Assembly: GCF_900095305.1 (NCBI RefSeq)
Contig: NZ_FMDO01000030.1
Span: 1-64,000, forward strand
DNA: 64,000 nucleotides
Origin: Proteiniborus sp. DW1
Lineage (GTDB): Bacteria > Bacillota > Clostridia > Tissierellales > Proteiniboraceae
Direction of reading: 5' to 3'
Position 1 is the stretch's first letter; each line of letters opens with the position of its first letter. A program made the position numbers and the translations under genes. This document shows positions 50,104 to 58,314 of this stretch, in pieces. The notes beneath the pieces were generated by a model, which had not been told where the DNA came from, ran no database searches, and saw nothing but the letters and a program-made list of their open reading frames with translations.

Positions 50104-51199
50104 TAATAAGAATGAAATAAGTAACGATGAGTCTATGCCAGTACTTAGCGTTAAGAATTTAAAAAAGCATTTTAAATCAGGTTATGGAAAACAAAAGCTA
50201 GTAGTTAAGGCTGTTGATAATGTGAGTTTCGATATTTACAGAGGTGAAGTTTTTGGTTTAGTTGGTGAATCGGGTTGTGGAAAAACAACTTTGGGGAGAA
50301 CTTTAATTGGGCTAAATCAACCAACAGACGGAACAATCGAGTTTATGGGTGTTCCTATAGCAGAGGGTATAGATTCAAATATTCAGGCTATACGCAATGC
50401 AAAAAAAATCCTCAAAACTGAAAATGATGCTGCAAAGATACAAGAAGCAAAACAGGTTATTGAATTCAACAAGAAAGAGATAAAAAGAAAGAAGCGTATC
50501 AGTCCAAGGGCTAATTATGAGTTAATGAATAAGATGCAGATGATATTCCAAGATCCTATTGCATCTCTTGACCCAAGGATGACTGTAAAGGAGATTATTG
50601 CTGAAGGCTTAAGAATTTCTGGTGTAAAGAAGGATTCGGTAATAAATGAAAAAGTTAATGAGGTGTTAGAAATTGTTGGTTTAGTACCTGAACATGCAAA
50701 TAGATATCCTCATGAATTCAGTGGTGGACAGCGTCAAAGAATTGGTATTGCAAGAGCTTTAATAATTAACCCAAGTTTCTTAATAGCAGATGAACCAATA
50801 AGTGCTTTAGATGTATCAATACAGGCTCAAATTATAAACCTTTTAAATGATCTGCGTAAAGAATTAGGGCTAACAATATTGTTTATTGCTCATGATCTAT
50901 CTGTAGTTAAGTATATTAGTGATAGAATTGGGGTTATGTATTTCGGTAAGATGGTCGAACTTGCATCATCTGATGAGCTATTTAAAAACCCATTGCACCC
51001 TTATACTAAGTCATTGCTATCTGCAGTACCATTACCTGATCCATATTATGAAAAACACAGAAGAAGAATAGTTTATGATGGAAAATCTGCTCATGATTAT
51101 TCTAAAGAAGAACCAGTGCTGCATGAGATTACAAAGGGTCATTTTGTTCTTGCTAACTCGGAAGAATTAGAAAAATACAGAAAAGAGCTGGATATTTAA
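50081..51199 (+). CDS. oppF: Oligopeptide ABC transporter ATPase OppF with short helical insert
   Basis: A 372-residue ATPase overlapping oppD by 23 bp. Walker A GESGCGKTT near residue 63, Q-loop MIFQDPIASLDP near 153, signature SGGQRQR near 214, Walker B FLIADEPISALDV and H-loop AHD. A helical, charged insert (about 88-145, IQAIRNAKKIL ... EIKRKKRI) lies between Walker A and the Q-loop, parallel to the one in OppD. ATG 50081 follows AAAAAGGAG at a good distance; the TTG at 50075 is too close. The stop overlaps the next start by one base. Confidence 0.9.
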   Translation: MRNSLYTNNKNEISNDESMPVLSVKNLKKHFKSGYGKQKLVVKAVDNVSFDIYRGEVFGLVGESGCGKTTLGRTLIGLNQPTDGTIEFMGVPIAEGIDSNIQAIRNAKKILKTENDAAKIQEAKQVIEFNKKEIKRKKRISPRANYELMNKMQMIFQDPIASLDPRMTVKEIIAEGLRISGVKKDSVINEKVNEVLEIVGLVPEHANRYPHEFSGGQRQRIGIARALIINPSFLIADEPISALDVSIQAQIINLLNDLRKELGLTILFIAHDLSVVKYISDRIGVMYFGKMVELASSDELFKNPLHPYTKSLLSAVPLPDPYYEKHRRRIVYDGKSAHDYSKEEPVLHEITKGHFVLANSEELEKYRKELDI

Positions 51200-51594
51200 T
51201 GGATATGAAGAGTTTTTTATCCATAATAGTTATATCGATTATTATAGTGATGCTATTAATGTATGTCATATATGGTTTTGATATGAGATTAATGTATTTA
51301 TCTAATGTATTTTTCTTTGTGGGTGTAGTATATTTTTTTCTTGGTTTAATCTTTATAACAAATGCAACTGAGGTATTTAGTGGCATTGGATATTTATCAA
51401 GAAAAGCTTTTTCAAAAGATAAGGGTGATGGGAGTGATTTCAAGTCATTCTATGATTATAAAGAATATAAGGAAAATAGGAGAGACGAGAAATATAAGAA
51501 TTCAAACTATAACACTAGATTTAAAGGATTAAATGTGTTAATTGTTGGAGGAGTATATATTCTAGTATCTATTGTTATAAACATGGTTATTTGA
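51199..51594 (+). CDS. DUF3899-like membrane protein
   Basis: A 131-residue protein with three hydrophobic segments (about 5-25, 33-57 and 111-130) and a charged, tyrosine-rich loop (about 70-105). It looks like the DUF3899 family of small membrane proteins found after opp genes in Firmicutes. Its ATG overlaps the oppF stop, so it is cotranslated with the transporter; function unknown. Confidence 0.75.
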   Translation: MDMKSFLSIIVISIIIVMLLMYVIYGFDMRLMYLSNVFFFVGVVYFFLGLIFITNATEVFSGIGYLSRKAFSKDKGDGSDFKSFYDYKEYKENRRDEKYKNSNYNTRFKGLNVLIVGGVYILVSIVINMVI

Positions 51595-51980
51595 TAGATA
51601 AATAAGTTAAAGCATTAAAATTACACATTTTCGAATAGAAATAAGCAATTTCTTTACCTATAAAGGGTTGTTACCTAATGAGCTTAATTTTGGTTCCTTG
51701 TCAACTGGGTTGATGAAGAAAATATGGCTCTTTGTCAATAGTTGGGGTGGTAATATCAAGAATTGATATTACCACCCTATTACTATGTTCTGTCCAAATT
51801 TAATATAGAAGTAGCCGTGAACATCCTGATGAGGCTGTATTTTATCTTAGAGCCAATATAGTATGATTTGCTACCTAAAGCAAGGTGTTATACCTTTACT
51901 AATCTGTAGATAGCGTTACAAGCAGATGTTTAATGGTTCGAAACTGTTGGAAAAAGTGGCAAATTTTTTTAAAATTTCTA
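51595..51980. other. Intergenic region with terminator-like hairpin and IS-like motif
   Basis: GGGTGGTAATATCAA pairs perfectly with TTGATATTACCACCC (51745-51777), without a T-run. GGCTCTTTGTCAATAG (about 51727) looks like an ISL3-type insertion-sequence end, so this may be an IS scar. The remainder holds no gene. Confidence 0.45.
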
Positions 51981-52011
51981 TTGACTCTTACATTATGGTA
52001 TACTCTAAAAT
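51981..52011 (+). promoter_or_regulatory. MerR-type promoter with 19-bp spacer
   Basis: TTGACT (51981-51986) and TAAAAT (52006-52011) are 19 bp apart, longer than the 17 bp optimum. The spacer TTACATTATGGTATA is partly palindromic. MerR-family activators twist such promoters into register, so the downstream regulator probably controls itself. Confidence 0.7.
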
Positions 52012-52053
52012 AAAGATGAGCTCAAAAAAACACATATATGTGAGGAGATAAGC

Positions 52054-52872
52054 ATGCTGAAAATAGGTGATTTTTCAAAACTGTCAAGGATCAGTATAAG
52101 GATGCTACGGCATTATGATGAAATCGGTCTGCTAGTGCCTAAAAGTACAGATAGCTTTACAAGCTACCGTTACTACAGTGAAGAACAGCTTTATATTGCT
52201 AACCGAATAACAGAGCTTAAGAACATGGGTTTCAGCCTTGCTACCATTGGAGAAATCTTAAAGAACTATGACAACCCCATGGCCTTGGCAGAATATTTGT
52301 CGGTGAAGCGGGCTGAGGTGAAGGCCGAATCGGAGGAAGTCAATCGTCGTCTGCTGCTCCTTGATACAGCCATAGAACGATTAAGAAAGGATGATAAAGC
52401 GATGAATTATAATGTTACCATTAAGACTTTACAGGAACGTTATGTTGCCAGTATTCGTCAGATAATACCTTCCTATGAACAAGAAGGCATTCTGTGGGAA
52501 ATGATGATGCGGGAAACTGCTGGTTTGAATATGCAGGTTGCAGATCCTAGCTATGGAATGGCTATTTTTCATGATGAAGGGTATAAAGAAAGTGATGTAG
52601 ATGTGGAAATACAGATGTCTGTTAAAGGCTCCTATGAAAACACTGATCATGTAGTGTTCAAAGTAGTTCCTGCAGTGGAGTTTGCTTCTGCCATATTTAA
52701 AGGAAGCTATGAGCAGCTTACATCGGTTCATAGGGCTGTTGCCAAGTGGATTCGTGATAACGGTTATGAGTTCAACGGAGCAATGTTCTGTATTTACCAT
52801 GTCAGTCCTGCAGAAACCCAGAATCCTAACGAATTAGTTACTGAGGTATGCTACCCAGTGAGAAAGAAATAA
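52054..52872 (+). CDS. MerR-family regulator with GyrI-like effector domain
   Basis: A 272-residue regulator. The N-terminal winged helix (MLKIGDFSKLSRISIRMLRHYDEIGLLVP) is the classic MerR signature. A helical linker at about 75-115 dimerises the protein, and the C-terminal 150 residues resemble the GyrI/BmrR-type ligand-binding domain (for example the NGYEFNGAMFCIYHVSP region). It likely senses a small hydrophobic or cationic compound. The gene has a higher GC content than the surrounding Opp region, suggesting transfer. Confidence 0.88.
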   Translation: MLKIGDFSKLSRISIRMLRHYDEIGLLVPKSTDSFTSYRYYSEEQLYIANRITELKNMGFSLATIGEILKNYDNPMALAEYLSVKRAEVKAESEEVNRRLLLLDTAIERLRKDDKAMNYNVTIKTLQERYVASIRQIIPSYEQEGILWEMMMRETAGLNMQVADPSYGMAIFHDEGYKESDVDVEIQMSVKGSYENTDHVVFKVVPAVEFASAIFKGSYEQLTSVHRAVAKWIRDNGYEFNGAMFCIYHVSPAETQNPNELVTEVCYPVRKK

Positions 52873-52887
52873 CTCTTTCTTGTTTAT

Positions 52888-52931
52888 GTGCCGTCTGTTT
52901 AAAAAAGCAGGCGGCATCTTTATGTCTTTTC
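52888..52931 (+). terminator. Terminator after the MerR-family gene
   Basis: TGCCGTCTG pairs with CAGGCGGCA (one G-U) around an A-rich loop and is followed by TCTTTATGTCTTTT. Confidence 0.75.
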
Positions 52932-53079
52932 TTAGATGTTAGAAGGTAAAATATAAAGGAAGATGAAGCCCTTCTGTTTTGTATTGAAACAGACCTGTTC
53001 TGCATTATTTGGAATGTTACGTAGATAGTGCTCCTATAATGTCTGTGTATGTGTGTATGATGGTATATATCAATTAATC

Positions 53080-53108
53080 TTGACAGTTAGAAGTCGGAAT
53101 GATATACT
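53080..53108 (+). promoter_or_regulatory. Promoter of the TPP riboswitch transcript
   Basis: TTGACA (53080-53085), 17 bp, TATACT (53103-53108). Confidence 0.85.
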
Positions 53109-53110
53109 CT

Positions 53111-53196
53111 TATCGTGCGGGGGGACTGCTTGGCAGTTGAGAAGGTAAAACCTGACCCTTTGAACCTGTTGGTTAAAACCTACGTAGGGAAGCATT
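53111..53196 (+). promoter_or_regulatory. TPP riboswitch 1 (THI element)
   Basis: The conserved core is intact: GGGGGGACTGC, GTTGAGAAGG, the pyrophosphate-sensor region ACCTGACCCTTTGAACCTG, then GGTTAAAACC and the thi-box CGTAGGGAAGC. A terminator follows at 53219-53252, so thiamine pyrophosphate should shut off transcription. It would originally have controlled the thiamine genes downstream. Confidence 0.95.
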
Positions 53197-53218
53197 TAAT
53201 ACGATATTGTATTTTATG

Positions 53219-53252
53219 AGGACGCTTCCTGAAAGGATAGCGTCCTTTTTGT
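53219..53252 (+). terminator. Terminator of TPP riboswitch 1
   Basis: GGACGCT pairs with AGCGTCC and is followed by TTTTTG. The group II intron relic begins within two bases of its end. Confidence 0.85.
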
Positions 53253-53253
53253 G

Positions 53254-53545
53254 GTGTGCCCAGCATGAGTATAAACTAGTCGGTGAAAGTCCGATACGGG
53301 GGTTGATAGTGCAACCGTTAGCTTAAGACAAGGGTGTCCATCGTGAGGTGGAATCTGAAGGAAGTCGGTGGCAAAACTCCGGTCTGAGGTACACGAATCA
53401 CATTCGAGGCTTAACCCTGTGGATGAGGTTGCACAACAAACCAAAGTCCTAAACTATCCGAAACAGGGAAAGTAAATGTGGCAGATATATGGAGTGAAAG
53501 TTTACGTTCTTACCTAGGGAGGTCTGATAGATATGTCATTAAAAG
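53254..53545 (+). mobile_element. Group II (class C) intron relic, 5' part without ORF
   Basis: The 5' end GTGTGCCCAGCATGAG and the blocks GTCGGTGAAAGTCC, TTAGCTTAAGACAAGGGTGTC, GGAATCTGAAGGAAG, CGGTCTGAGG and CTTACCTAGGGAGGTCTG follow class IIC introns such as that of Oceanobacillus iheyensis. The reverse transcriptase ORF, domain V and the 3' end are gone. Class C introns insert after terminator stems, exactly the position found here, right behind the TPP riboswitch terminator. Confidence 0.85.
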
Positions 53546-53635
53546 ATGAAATATCTAAATGACAACTCATACAGTGAGAACGGCAAATAAAAATAATTAC
53601 TTACCTTCTACTCGATTGAAAATAAATATCGTTGA

Positions 53636-53720
53636 TATGTTTGAGGGGGAACTGAACAAGTTGAAAAAGGTAGGACCTGGCTTCCAGAACTGTCGGCTAA
53701 TACCGCGTAGGGAAGCAATT
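53636..53720 (+). promoter_or_regulatory. TPP riboswitch 2, divergent
   Basis: A second THI-type element: GAGGGGGAAC, GTTGAAAAAGG, GGCTAATACC and CGCGTAGGGAAGC are conserved. The sensor region reads CCTGGCTTCCAGAACTG instead of CCTGACCCTTTGAACCTG. GCTTCC here can pair with GGAAGC downstream, so the fold may survive in altered form. A terminator follows. It lies directly upstream of tenA and so is the immediate control of the thiamine genes. Confidence 0.75.
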
Positions 53721-53743
53721 TCTTACGCCATCATTATGTATTA

Positions 53744-53778
53744 AAGAGCTTCTGTGTTTATTTGGAAGCTTTTATTTT
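53744..53778 (+). terminator. Terminator of TPP riboswitch 2
   Basis: GAGCTTC pairs with GGAAGCT and is followed by TTTATTTT, ending just before the tenA ribosome site. Confidence 0.75.
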
Positions 53779-53793
53779 AAGGGGGGAAATTAA

Positions 53794-54441
53794 ATGTCAT
53801 TTATGGAAGAAACATTGAAGAGTGTTTTACCTATTTGGGATAGCTGCATAGAAACTCCTTTTGTACAGGAAGTAAAAAATGGGATCTTACCAATGGAGAA
53901 ATTTAAGAATTACATGATTCAGGATAGCATTTATTTAAAACACTATGCTCGAATCTATGGAAAAGCTATGTACCATTCCACAACATTAAAAGATATTCAA
54001 CTATTTTATTCTGCACTCTGCTTTGTAACTGATACAGAATCAGCTATTCGGCTAAGCTATTTAAAGCGATTTGGATTAACAGACAGTGATATCGAAGGTA
54101 TTGAGCCGCTTCCTGAGAATCAAAATTATATAGATTTTATGATGGATATGGCCGAGGAAGGTAATATATGTAAAATCTTGATGGCGGTTTTGCCCTGTAT
54201 GTTAAGTTACAGTTATATATTCAGAAAAATAGCTGCTGAACCTGAGACCAAAAAATCAAGGTATTGGGATTTCATTGAGGATTATGCTGACGAACGCTTT
54301 GTAGAGAGCTGTAAACTGTGGAGTGACTTTGCCGAAGAAAAATGTGCTATCTTACCAAATCATAAAAAGAAAGAACTCATAGGCATTTTTGAAAAGGCAA
54401 GTTTGTTGGAGCTTGATTTCTGGAAGATGGCTTATAATTAA
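53794..54441 (+). CDS. tenA: TenA-family aminopyrimidine hydrolase (thiamine salvage)
   Basis: A 215-residue all-helical TenA/Thi-4 protein. QDSIYLKHYARIYGKA fits the conserved substrate pocket (QDxxYLxxYAR), LPCMLSYSYI carries the catalytic cysteine and the tail LLELDFWKMAY holds the conserved Glu near the end. TenA converts degraded thiamine pieces to hydroxymethylpyrimidine (HMP), which ThiD, encoded downstream, phosphorylates. Preceded by a TPP riboswitch, so it is repressed when TPP is plentiful. RBS AAGGGGGG. Confidence 0.93.
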   Translation: MSFMEETLKSVLPIWDSCIETPFVQEVKNGILPMEKFKNYMIQDSIYLKHYARIYGKAMYHSTTLKDIQLFYSALCFVTDTESAIRLSYLKRFGLTDSDIEGIEPLPENQNYIDFMMDMAEEGNICKILMAVLPCMLSYSYIFRKIAAEPETKKSRYWDFIEDYADERFVESCKLWSDFAEEKCAILPNHKKKELIGIFEKASLLELDFWKMAYN

Positions 54442-54449
54442 TAAAGTAT

Positions 54450-54710
54450 ATGAAAAATGGAATTTGTTATCTTCTTGTCGCAGGTGAGAAATATGGTTTG
54501 GATTTTGTTTTGTAATCTGGCGACTATGTGATTGCCGCAAATGGAGGTCTGAGATATTTAGAGTAGAGCGGTATCAAAGCTGATTTGGTGATTGGTGAGC
54601 TTGAACCCTGCACTTTAAGCCTAATCACCCTAATACTATCACATTAAGCGAAGAAAAAGATGATATGGATATCCTTTCCGCTATCCCTATTGGTGTGAAC
54701 AATGAATTTG
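54450..54710 (+). pseudogene. thiN: Decayed thiamine pyrophosphokinase (ThiN-type)
   Basis: The frame from ATG 54450 (MKNGICYLLVAGEKYG) is broken by a TAA before SGDYVIAANGGLRYLE and a TAG after it, then continues GIKADLVIGELE. A frameshift brings PNTITLSEEKDDMDILSAI near 54625-54690. The blocks match thiamine pyrophosphokinase (GDYVIAADGG, GIKPDLIIGDFDS, PxxKDxTD), with the DFDS metal motif changed to ELEP. It can no longer make TPP from thiamine. It sits between tenA and thiD as a former operon member. Confidence 0.8.
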
Positions 54711-54790
54711 TAGGAAAAAAGTGTTATTATCGTCACAAGTGGCACAAGGCTGGTTGTTTTTTCAAAGAAAATAAAGGAGGAATCTTTATA

Positions 54791-55591
54791 ATGAAAAAAG
54801 TTTTGAGCATTGCTGGATCTGATTGTAGCGGTGGTGCAGGAATACAAGCAGATTTAAAGACATTCTCGGCCCATGGCGTTTTTGGTATGAGTGTCATTGT
54901 TTCTGTTGTTGCGGAAAATACGAGTAGAGTTATAGATATACAGGATATAACGCCGGATATGATCAAGAAACAGATTGACGCTGTATTTGAGGATATTGAG
55001 GTGGATGGGGTAAAAATCGGTATGCTTTCTACTCCGGCCTGTATGAACGCCGTTGCTGAAAAGCTTAAAGAATACCATCCTGCGAATGTGGTCATTGATC
55101 CGGTAATGTATGCGAAAAATGGTTGTCCACTAATGGAACCTACCGCAGTGGATACATTAATTAAGGTGATTATTCCACTTGCAGATGTGTTGACACCAAA
55201 TATCCCTGAAGCCGAAAAAATTGCTAATATGCGAATTACATCTGTGGCAGATATGGAAACTGCTGCAAAAAAAATCTGTGCAATGGGCTGTAAAGCTATT
55301 GTGGTAAAGGGGGGGCACGCTTCTGGCAGCGCATTGGATGTTTTATATGACGGAAAAGATTTATATCATTTTGAAACTCCACGTATTGCTACAAAGAACA
55401 CACACGGTACAGGATGCACTTTTTCATCTGCTATAGCTTCGCAGCTTGCAAATGGATTATCGATAAAAGATGCTGTTCAAAAGGCAAAGGCTTATGTCAC
55501 GACAGCGATTGAACATTCCCTTGCCATTGGAAAAGGAAACGGTCCAACACATCATTTTTATGAGCTTTATCAGCATGGCCTGCGCATATAA
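54791..55591 (+). CDS. thiD: Hydroxymethylpyrimidine/phosphomethylpyrimidine kinase ThiD
   Basis: A 266-residue ribokinase-fold kinase that phosphorylates HMP and HMP-P. SIAGSDCSGGAGIQADLKTF is the N-terminal signature, DPVMYAKNGCPL the substrate region, TPNIPEA the mid-motif and THGTGCTFSSAI the anion hole with catalytic Asp replaced in typical ThiD style by the GTGC loop. The start ATG 54791 follows AAAGGAGG; the longer frame from 54665 runs through the thiN relic. Confidence 0.93.
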   Translation: MKKVLSIAGSDCSGGAGIQADLKTFSAHGVFGMSVIVSVVAENTSRVIDIQDITPDMIKKQIDAVFEDIEVDGVKIGMLSTPACMNAVAEKLKEYHPANVVIDPVMYAKNGCPLMEPTAVDTLIKVIIPLADVLTPNIPEAEKIANMRITSVADMETAAKKICAMGCKAIVVKGGHASGSALDVLYDGKDLYHFETPRIATKNTHGTGCTFSSAIASQLANGLSIKDAVQKAKAYVTTAIEHSLAIGKGNGPTHHFYELYQHGLRI

Positions 55592-55605
55592 AGAAATGAG
55601 GTCGA

Positions 55606-56256
55606 ATGAAAATGAAAAATGATTATACACTTTATCTTGTGACGGACCGGAGTCTGATGAGTACCAAAACCTTACAAGAGGCTGTTGAACAAGCAATAGC
55701 AGGCGGATGTACAATGGTGCAGTTAAGAGAAAAGAATATAGGATCCCTAGACTTTTTTACATTGGCAAAAGACATTAAACAGATTACGGATAGTCATCAA
55801 GTTCCACTTATCATCAACGATCGGATTGATATTGCCTTGTCGGTAAACGCTTCAGGGGTACATCTTGGACAAAGTGATATTCCTGCATCGGTGGCTCGGA
55901 AAATCATTGGCAAAGATAGACTTTTAGGCGTGTCAGTTTCTACCGTCCAGGAAGCTCTAAAAGCGCAAAGCGATGGAGCTGATTATCTAGGCGTGGGAGC
56001 CATGTTTCCGACAGGCACAAAAACAGATGCACAAGCTGTTTCAATGGAAGAATTGCTGAATATTCGGCAAGCAGTATCTCTTCCCATAGTTGTAATCGGA
56101 GGTATTAACAAGGAAAACGCTACCTCTTTTCGGGATGCAGGTATAGATGGCTTGGCTGTAGTATCTGCTATTATTTCACAGCCTGATATAAAAACTGCCG
56201 CCGAGGAATTAAAGCGCTTATTCCAAAAAGGGGGGGCTGGTGGCAATGAATTTTGA
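55606..56256 (+). CDS. thiE: Thiamine-phosphate synthase ThiE
   Basis: A 216-residue TIM barrel joining HMP-PP with thiazole phosphate. [43 protein letters not shown] and [10 protein letters not shown] are all ThiE signatures. A second ATG at 55612 has a better spacing to the weak GAGG site. The 3' end overlaps the next gene by 11 bp, so the two are coupled. ThiG/ThiM are not in this window. Confidence 0.93.
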   Translation: MKMKNDYTLYLVTDRSLMSTKTLQEAVEQAIAGGCTMVQLREKNIGSLDFFTLAKDIKQITDSHQVPLIINDRIDIALSVNASGVHLGQSDIPASVARKIIGKDRLLGVSVSTVQEALKAQSDGADYLGVGAMFPTGTKTDAQAVSMEELLNIRQAVSLPIVVIGGINKENATSFRDAGIDGLAVVSAIISQPDIKTAAEELKRLFQKGGAGGNEF

Positions 56257-56902
56257 AGCAGCTATCTTTGATTTGGATGGCACCTTACTGAATTCTATGG
56301 ATGTATGGGAAAAAATTGATATTGCTTTTCTATCCAAGCGAGGCCTGCCAGTTCATCCTGATTATGTAATGGATATCTGTGCCCTAAGTTTTGAGGAAGC
56401 GGCACAATACACAATTGAACTATTTGAACTGAATGAAACTGTTCCAGACATTATTGAAGAATGGAACGCTATGGCGGCATATGAATATGCTCACCATGTT
56501 CGTTTAATGCCATATACTTATGAATATCTTTTGCGATTGAAGGCTCTCCACATAAAGCTGGCAGTTGCAACTGGATTGCCCGAAGAATTGTACAAGCCCT
56601 GTCTGATAAATAATGGCATATATAATATGTTTGATTTTTTGTGTTCTACCGAACAGGTACAAAGAGGCAAAGAATACCCTGATATATTTTTGTTTGTTTC
56701 TAATGGATTAGGAGTCTCTCCGCAGAAATGTATTGTTTTTGAAGATGTTTTACCGGCTGTTAGAAGCGCCAAACAAGTAGGAATGATTACATATGGGGTA
56801 TATGACAAATATTCAGCACATAATGAGGAGAAAATTAGAGCAATTGCAGATGGTTATATTTATGACTTTCGTAATGCGCCTTTGCCTCAAAAGGAGAGAT
56901 GA
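56246..56902 (+). CDS. HAD-superfamily phosphatase, thiamine operon
   Basis: A 218-residue HAD hydrolase: nucleophile motif [15 protein letters not shown], motif II in AVATGLP and motif [17 protein letters not shown]. The cap domain is helical. Overlap with thiE and its place at the end of the operon suggest a thiamine phosphate (TMP or TPP) phosphatase or a repair role, but this is inference. ATG 56246 follows a run of seven Gs; the GTG at 56240 is less likely. Confidence 0.85.
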   Translation: MNFEAAIFDLDGTLLNSMDVWEKIDIAFLSKRGLPVHPDYVMDICALSFEEAAQYTIELFELNETVPDIIEEWNAMAAYEYAHHVRLMPYTYEYLLRLKALHIKLAVATGLPEELYKPCLINNGIYNMFDFLCSTEQVQRGKEYPDIFLFVSNGLGVSPQKCIVFEDVLPAVRSAKQVGMITYGVYDKYSAHNEEKIRAIADGYIYDFRNAPLPQKER

Positions 56903-57060
56903 TGTTAGAGCTATGGGATTTCTATGATATATGGCTTTTTCACTCTGATATACCGTTTAAGGATTTAATATTATAATGTGATGAAGTAATAGATGTGCAG
57001 TTAAAAATGAAAAAACAAAGATGTAATTGCATACTTTGGATCAACTTGGAATGTTAACAA

Positions 57061-57110
57061 GACATAAAAGTCTTGATTAGATTTTTTCTAGTCAAGACTT
57101 TTATAATACA
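57061..57110. terminator. Terminator hairpin (repeat family copy 2)
   Basis: ATAAAAGTCTTGATTAG pairs with CTAGTCAAGACTTTTAT around a T-rich loop. Compared with the ssrA terminator, one stem pair is changed on both sides, a compensatory substitution. Confidence 0.85.
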
Positions 57111-57117
57111 GTAGATT

Positions 57118-57243
57118 TCATATGTAACTCAACTCTTTCATAGAATAATACAAAACACAATTTTTTTCTTCTACAATTACCTCGTCCAGAGCTCTAAGAT
57201 GTTCTAAATATGAGTGAGTTTCTCCTGCTGCAAACAGAGAAAT
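57118..57243 (-). pseudogene. Tail fragment resembling an MBL-fold hydrolase
   Basis: The minus-strand frame reads ISLFAAGETHSYLEHLRALD, then EVIVEEKNCVLYYSMKEL and a stop. The ETxxxLEHLxxLxEV pattern with a final Tyr-Tyr strand is typical of the C-terminus of metallo-beta-lactamase-fold hydrolases. No start or catalytic part remains. It ends just before the hairpin at 57061-57110. Confidence 0.4.
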
Positions 57244-57496
57244 TTAAGATGTAATTGACTTGGACTATATTAGGGTAACTTGAACATTATATCCCTTTAA
57301 TATATAATCGAGGTATAGCTGAAATTGGTCCGGGATTACTGTAGTTTTTTTGACTGCAAAATAAAGTAATTAGGAATAAAATAGGATAATAAGAAACCAT
57401 AACTTCAAGTTTCAATCTACAGTTAATACTTAGAATAATGCTATTTAAGTTATTTTGAAATTTGTTTACTATGAGATAGAAAGGTGATTGAATGAT

Positions 57497-58219
57497 ATGG
57501 AAAAAGTAAATAAGACGAAACATAGGAATGATTGCATGATATGTGGCAAAGAATTAATGTATTTTGAATATTATAAAGAAGTAGAATGTGTATATTGCCA
57601 TAAAACATTTAAATCTAATGTTACTTGTTTAGATGGGCATTATATTTGTGATATATGTCATTCAATAGATTCTATTGATTTGATAGAGAACTATTGTAGA
57701 GAAACAAATAAGACAAATCCTATTGAAATGGCAACTGAGTTAATGAAAAATCCATCGATAAATATGCATGGACCAGAGCATCATTTTCTTGTACCAGCTG
57801 TTCTTTTAACATCTTATTATAATATAATAGATAAAAAAGATATGAAAACAAGAAAACTTGCAATAGCTAAGATAAGAGCTAAAGATATTAAAGGGGGATT
57901 TTGTGGATTTTACGGTAATTGTGGAGCAGCAGTAGGTACTGGTATATATATGAGTATTATTTTAGAGGCAACTCCATTAACAAAAGAAAGCTGGGGTCTA
58001 GCTAATCTAATGACAGGTACTACTTTAATATCATTGGCAAAGATAGGCGGTCCTAGATGCTGTAAAAGGAATGTATTTGCCTCTATAAAAGAAGCAGCAA
58101 AATTTACAGATGAACATTTTAAGATAAAGCTCTATGATTATGAAAAGTATTCTCCTATTTGCAGTTTTAGATTAAGAAATAGAGAGTGTTTAAAGGGTGA
58201 ATGTCCTTACTATGAGTAA
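57497..58219 (+). CDS. DUF5714-like cysteine-rich protein
   Basis: A 240-residue protein with two N-terminal Cys pairs (CMICGKELMYF, then CVYCHKTF) and a CDICH motif resembling a zinc ribbon, followed by HGPEHHFLVPAVLL and a C-terminal cluster (GGPRCCKRN, CSFRLRNRECLKGECPYY). This matches DUF5714 proteins, often found near radical SAM enzymes in anaerobes. Function unknown; metal or Fe-S binding is likely. ATG 57497 is 10 nt after AAGGTG. Single gene with its own terminator. Confidence 0.8.
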   Translation: MEKVNKTKHRNDCMICGKELMYFEYYKEVECVYCHKTFKSNVTCLDGHYICDICHSIDSIDLIENYCRETNKTNPIEMATELMKNPSINMHGPEHHFLVPAVLLTSYYNIIDKKDMKTRKLAIAKIRAKDIKGGFCGFYGNCGAAVGTGIYMSIILEATPLTKESWGLANLMTGTTLISLAKIGGPRCCKRNVFASIKEAAKFTDEHFKIKLYDYEKYSPICSFRLRNRECLKGECPYYE

Positions 58220-58234
58220 AACAATATGACTAAC

Positions 58235-58284
58235 AAGAAAAGCTTCTAAAATGTTCAATATTAAATAGAAGCTTTTCTTTTTTT
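58235..58284 (+). terminator. Terminator after the DUF5714-like gene
   Basis: AAGAAAAGCTTCTA pairs with TAGAAGCTTTTCTT and is followed by TTTTT. It may also serve the minus-strand gene ending at 58315. Confidence 0.9.
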
Positions 58285-58314
58285 AAATATATAGTTTCTA
58301 AGTAGTGACTTATA

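Larger units (their letters stand above)
56903..57496. other. Intergenic region with terminator repeat and a gene fossil
   Basis: Holds a terminator hairpin (57061-57110) and a minus-strand MBL-type gene tail (57118-57243), each listed separately. A 24-residue frame starting at 56902 ([19 protein letters not shown]) overlaps the HAD stop and may be a truncated gene. The rest is AT-rich with no recognised content. Confidence 0.5.

Noticed and set aside
51800-51870. Possible hammerhead ribozyme (CTGATGAG followed by GGCT...AGCC).
   Set aside because: The required GAAA after stem II is missing (the bases read AATAT) and no closing stem is seen.
53214-53744. Short frames on both strands between the two TPP riboswitches.
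   Set aside because: They lie on structured RNA (terminator, intron, riboswitch) and show no protein features.
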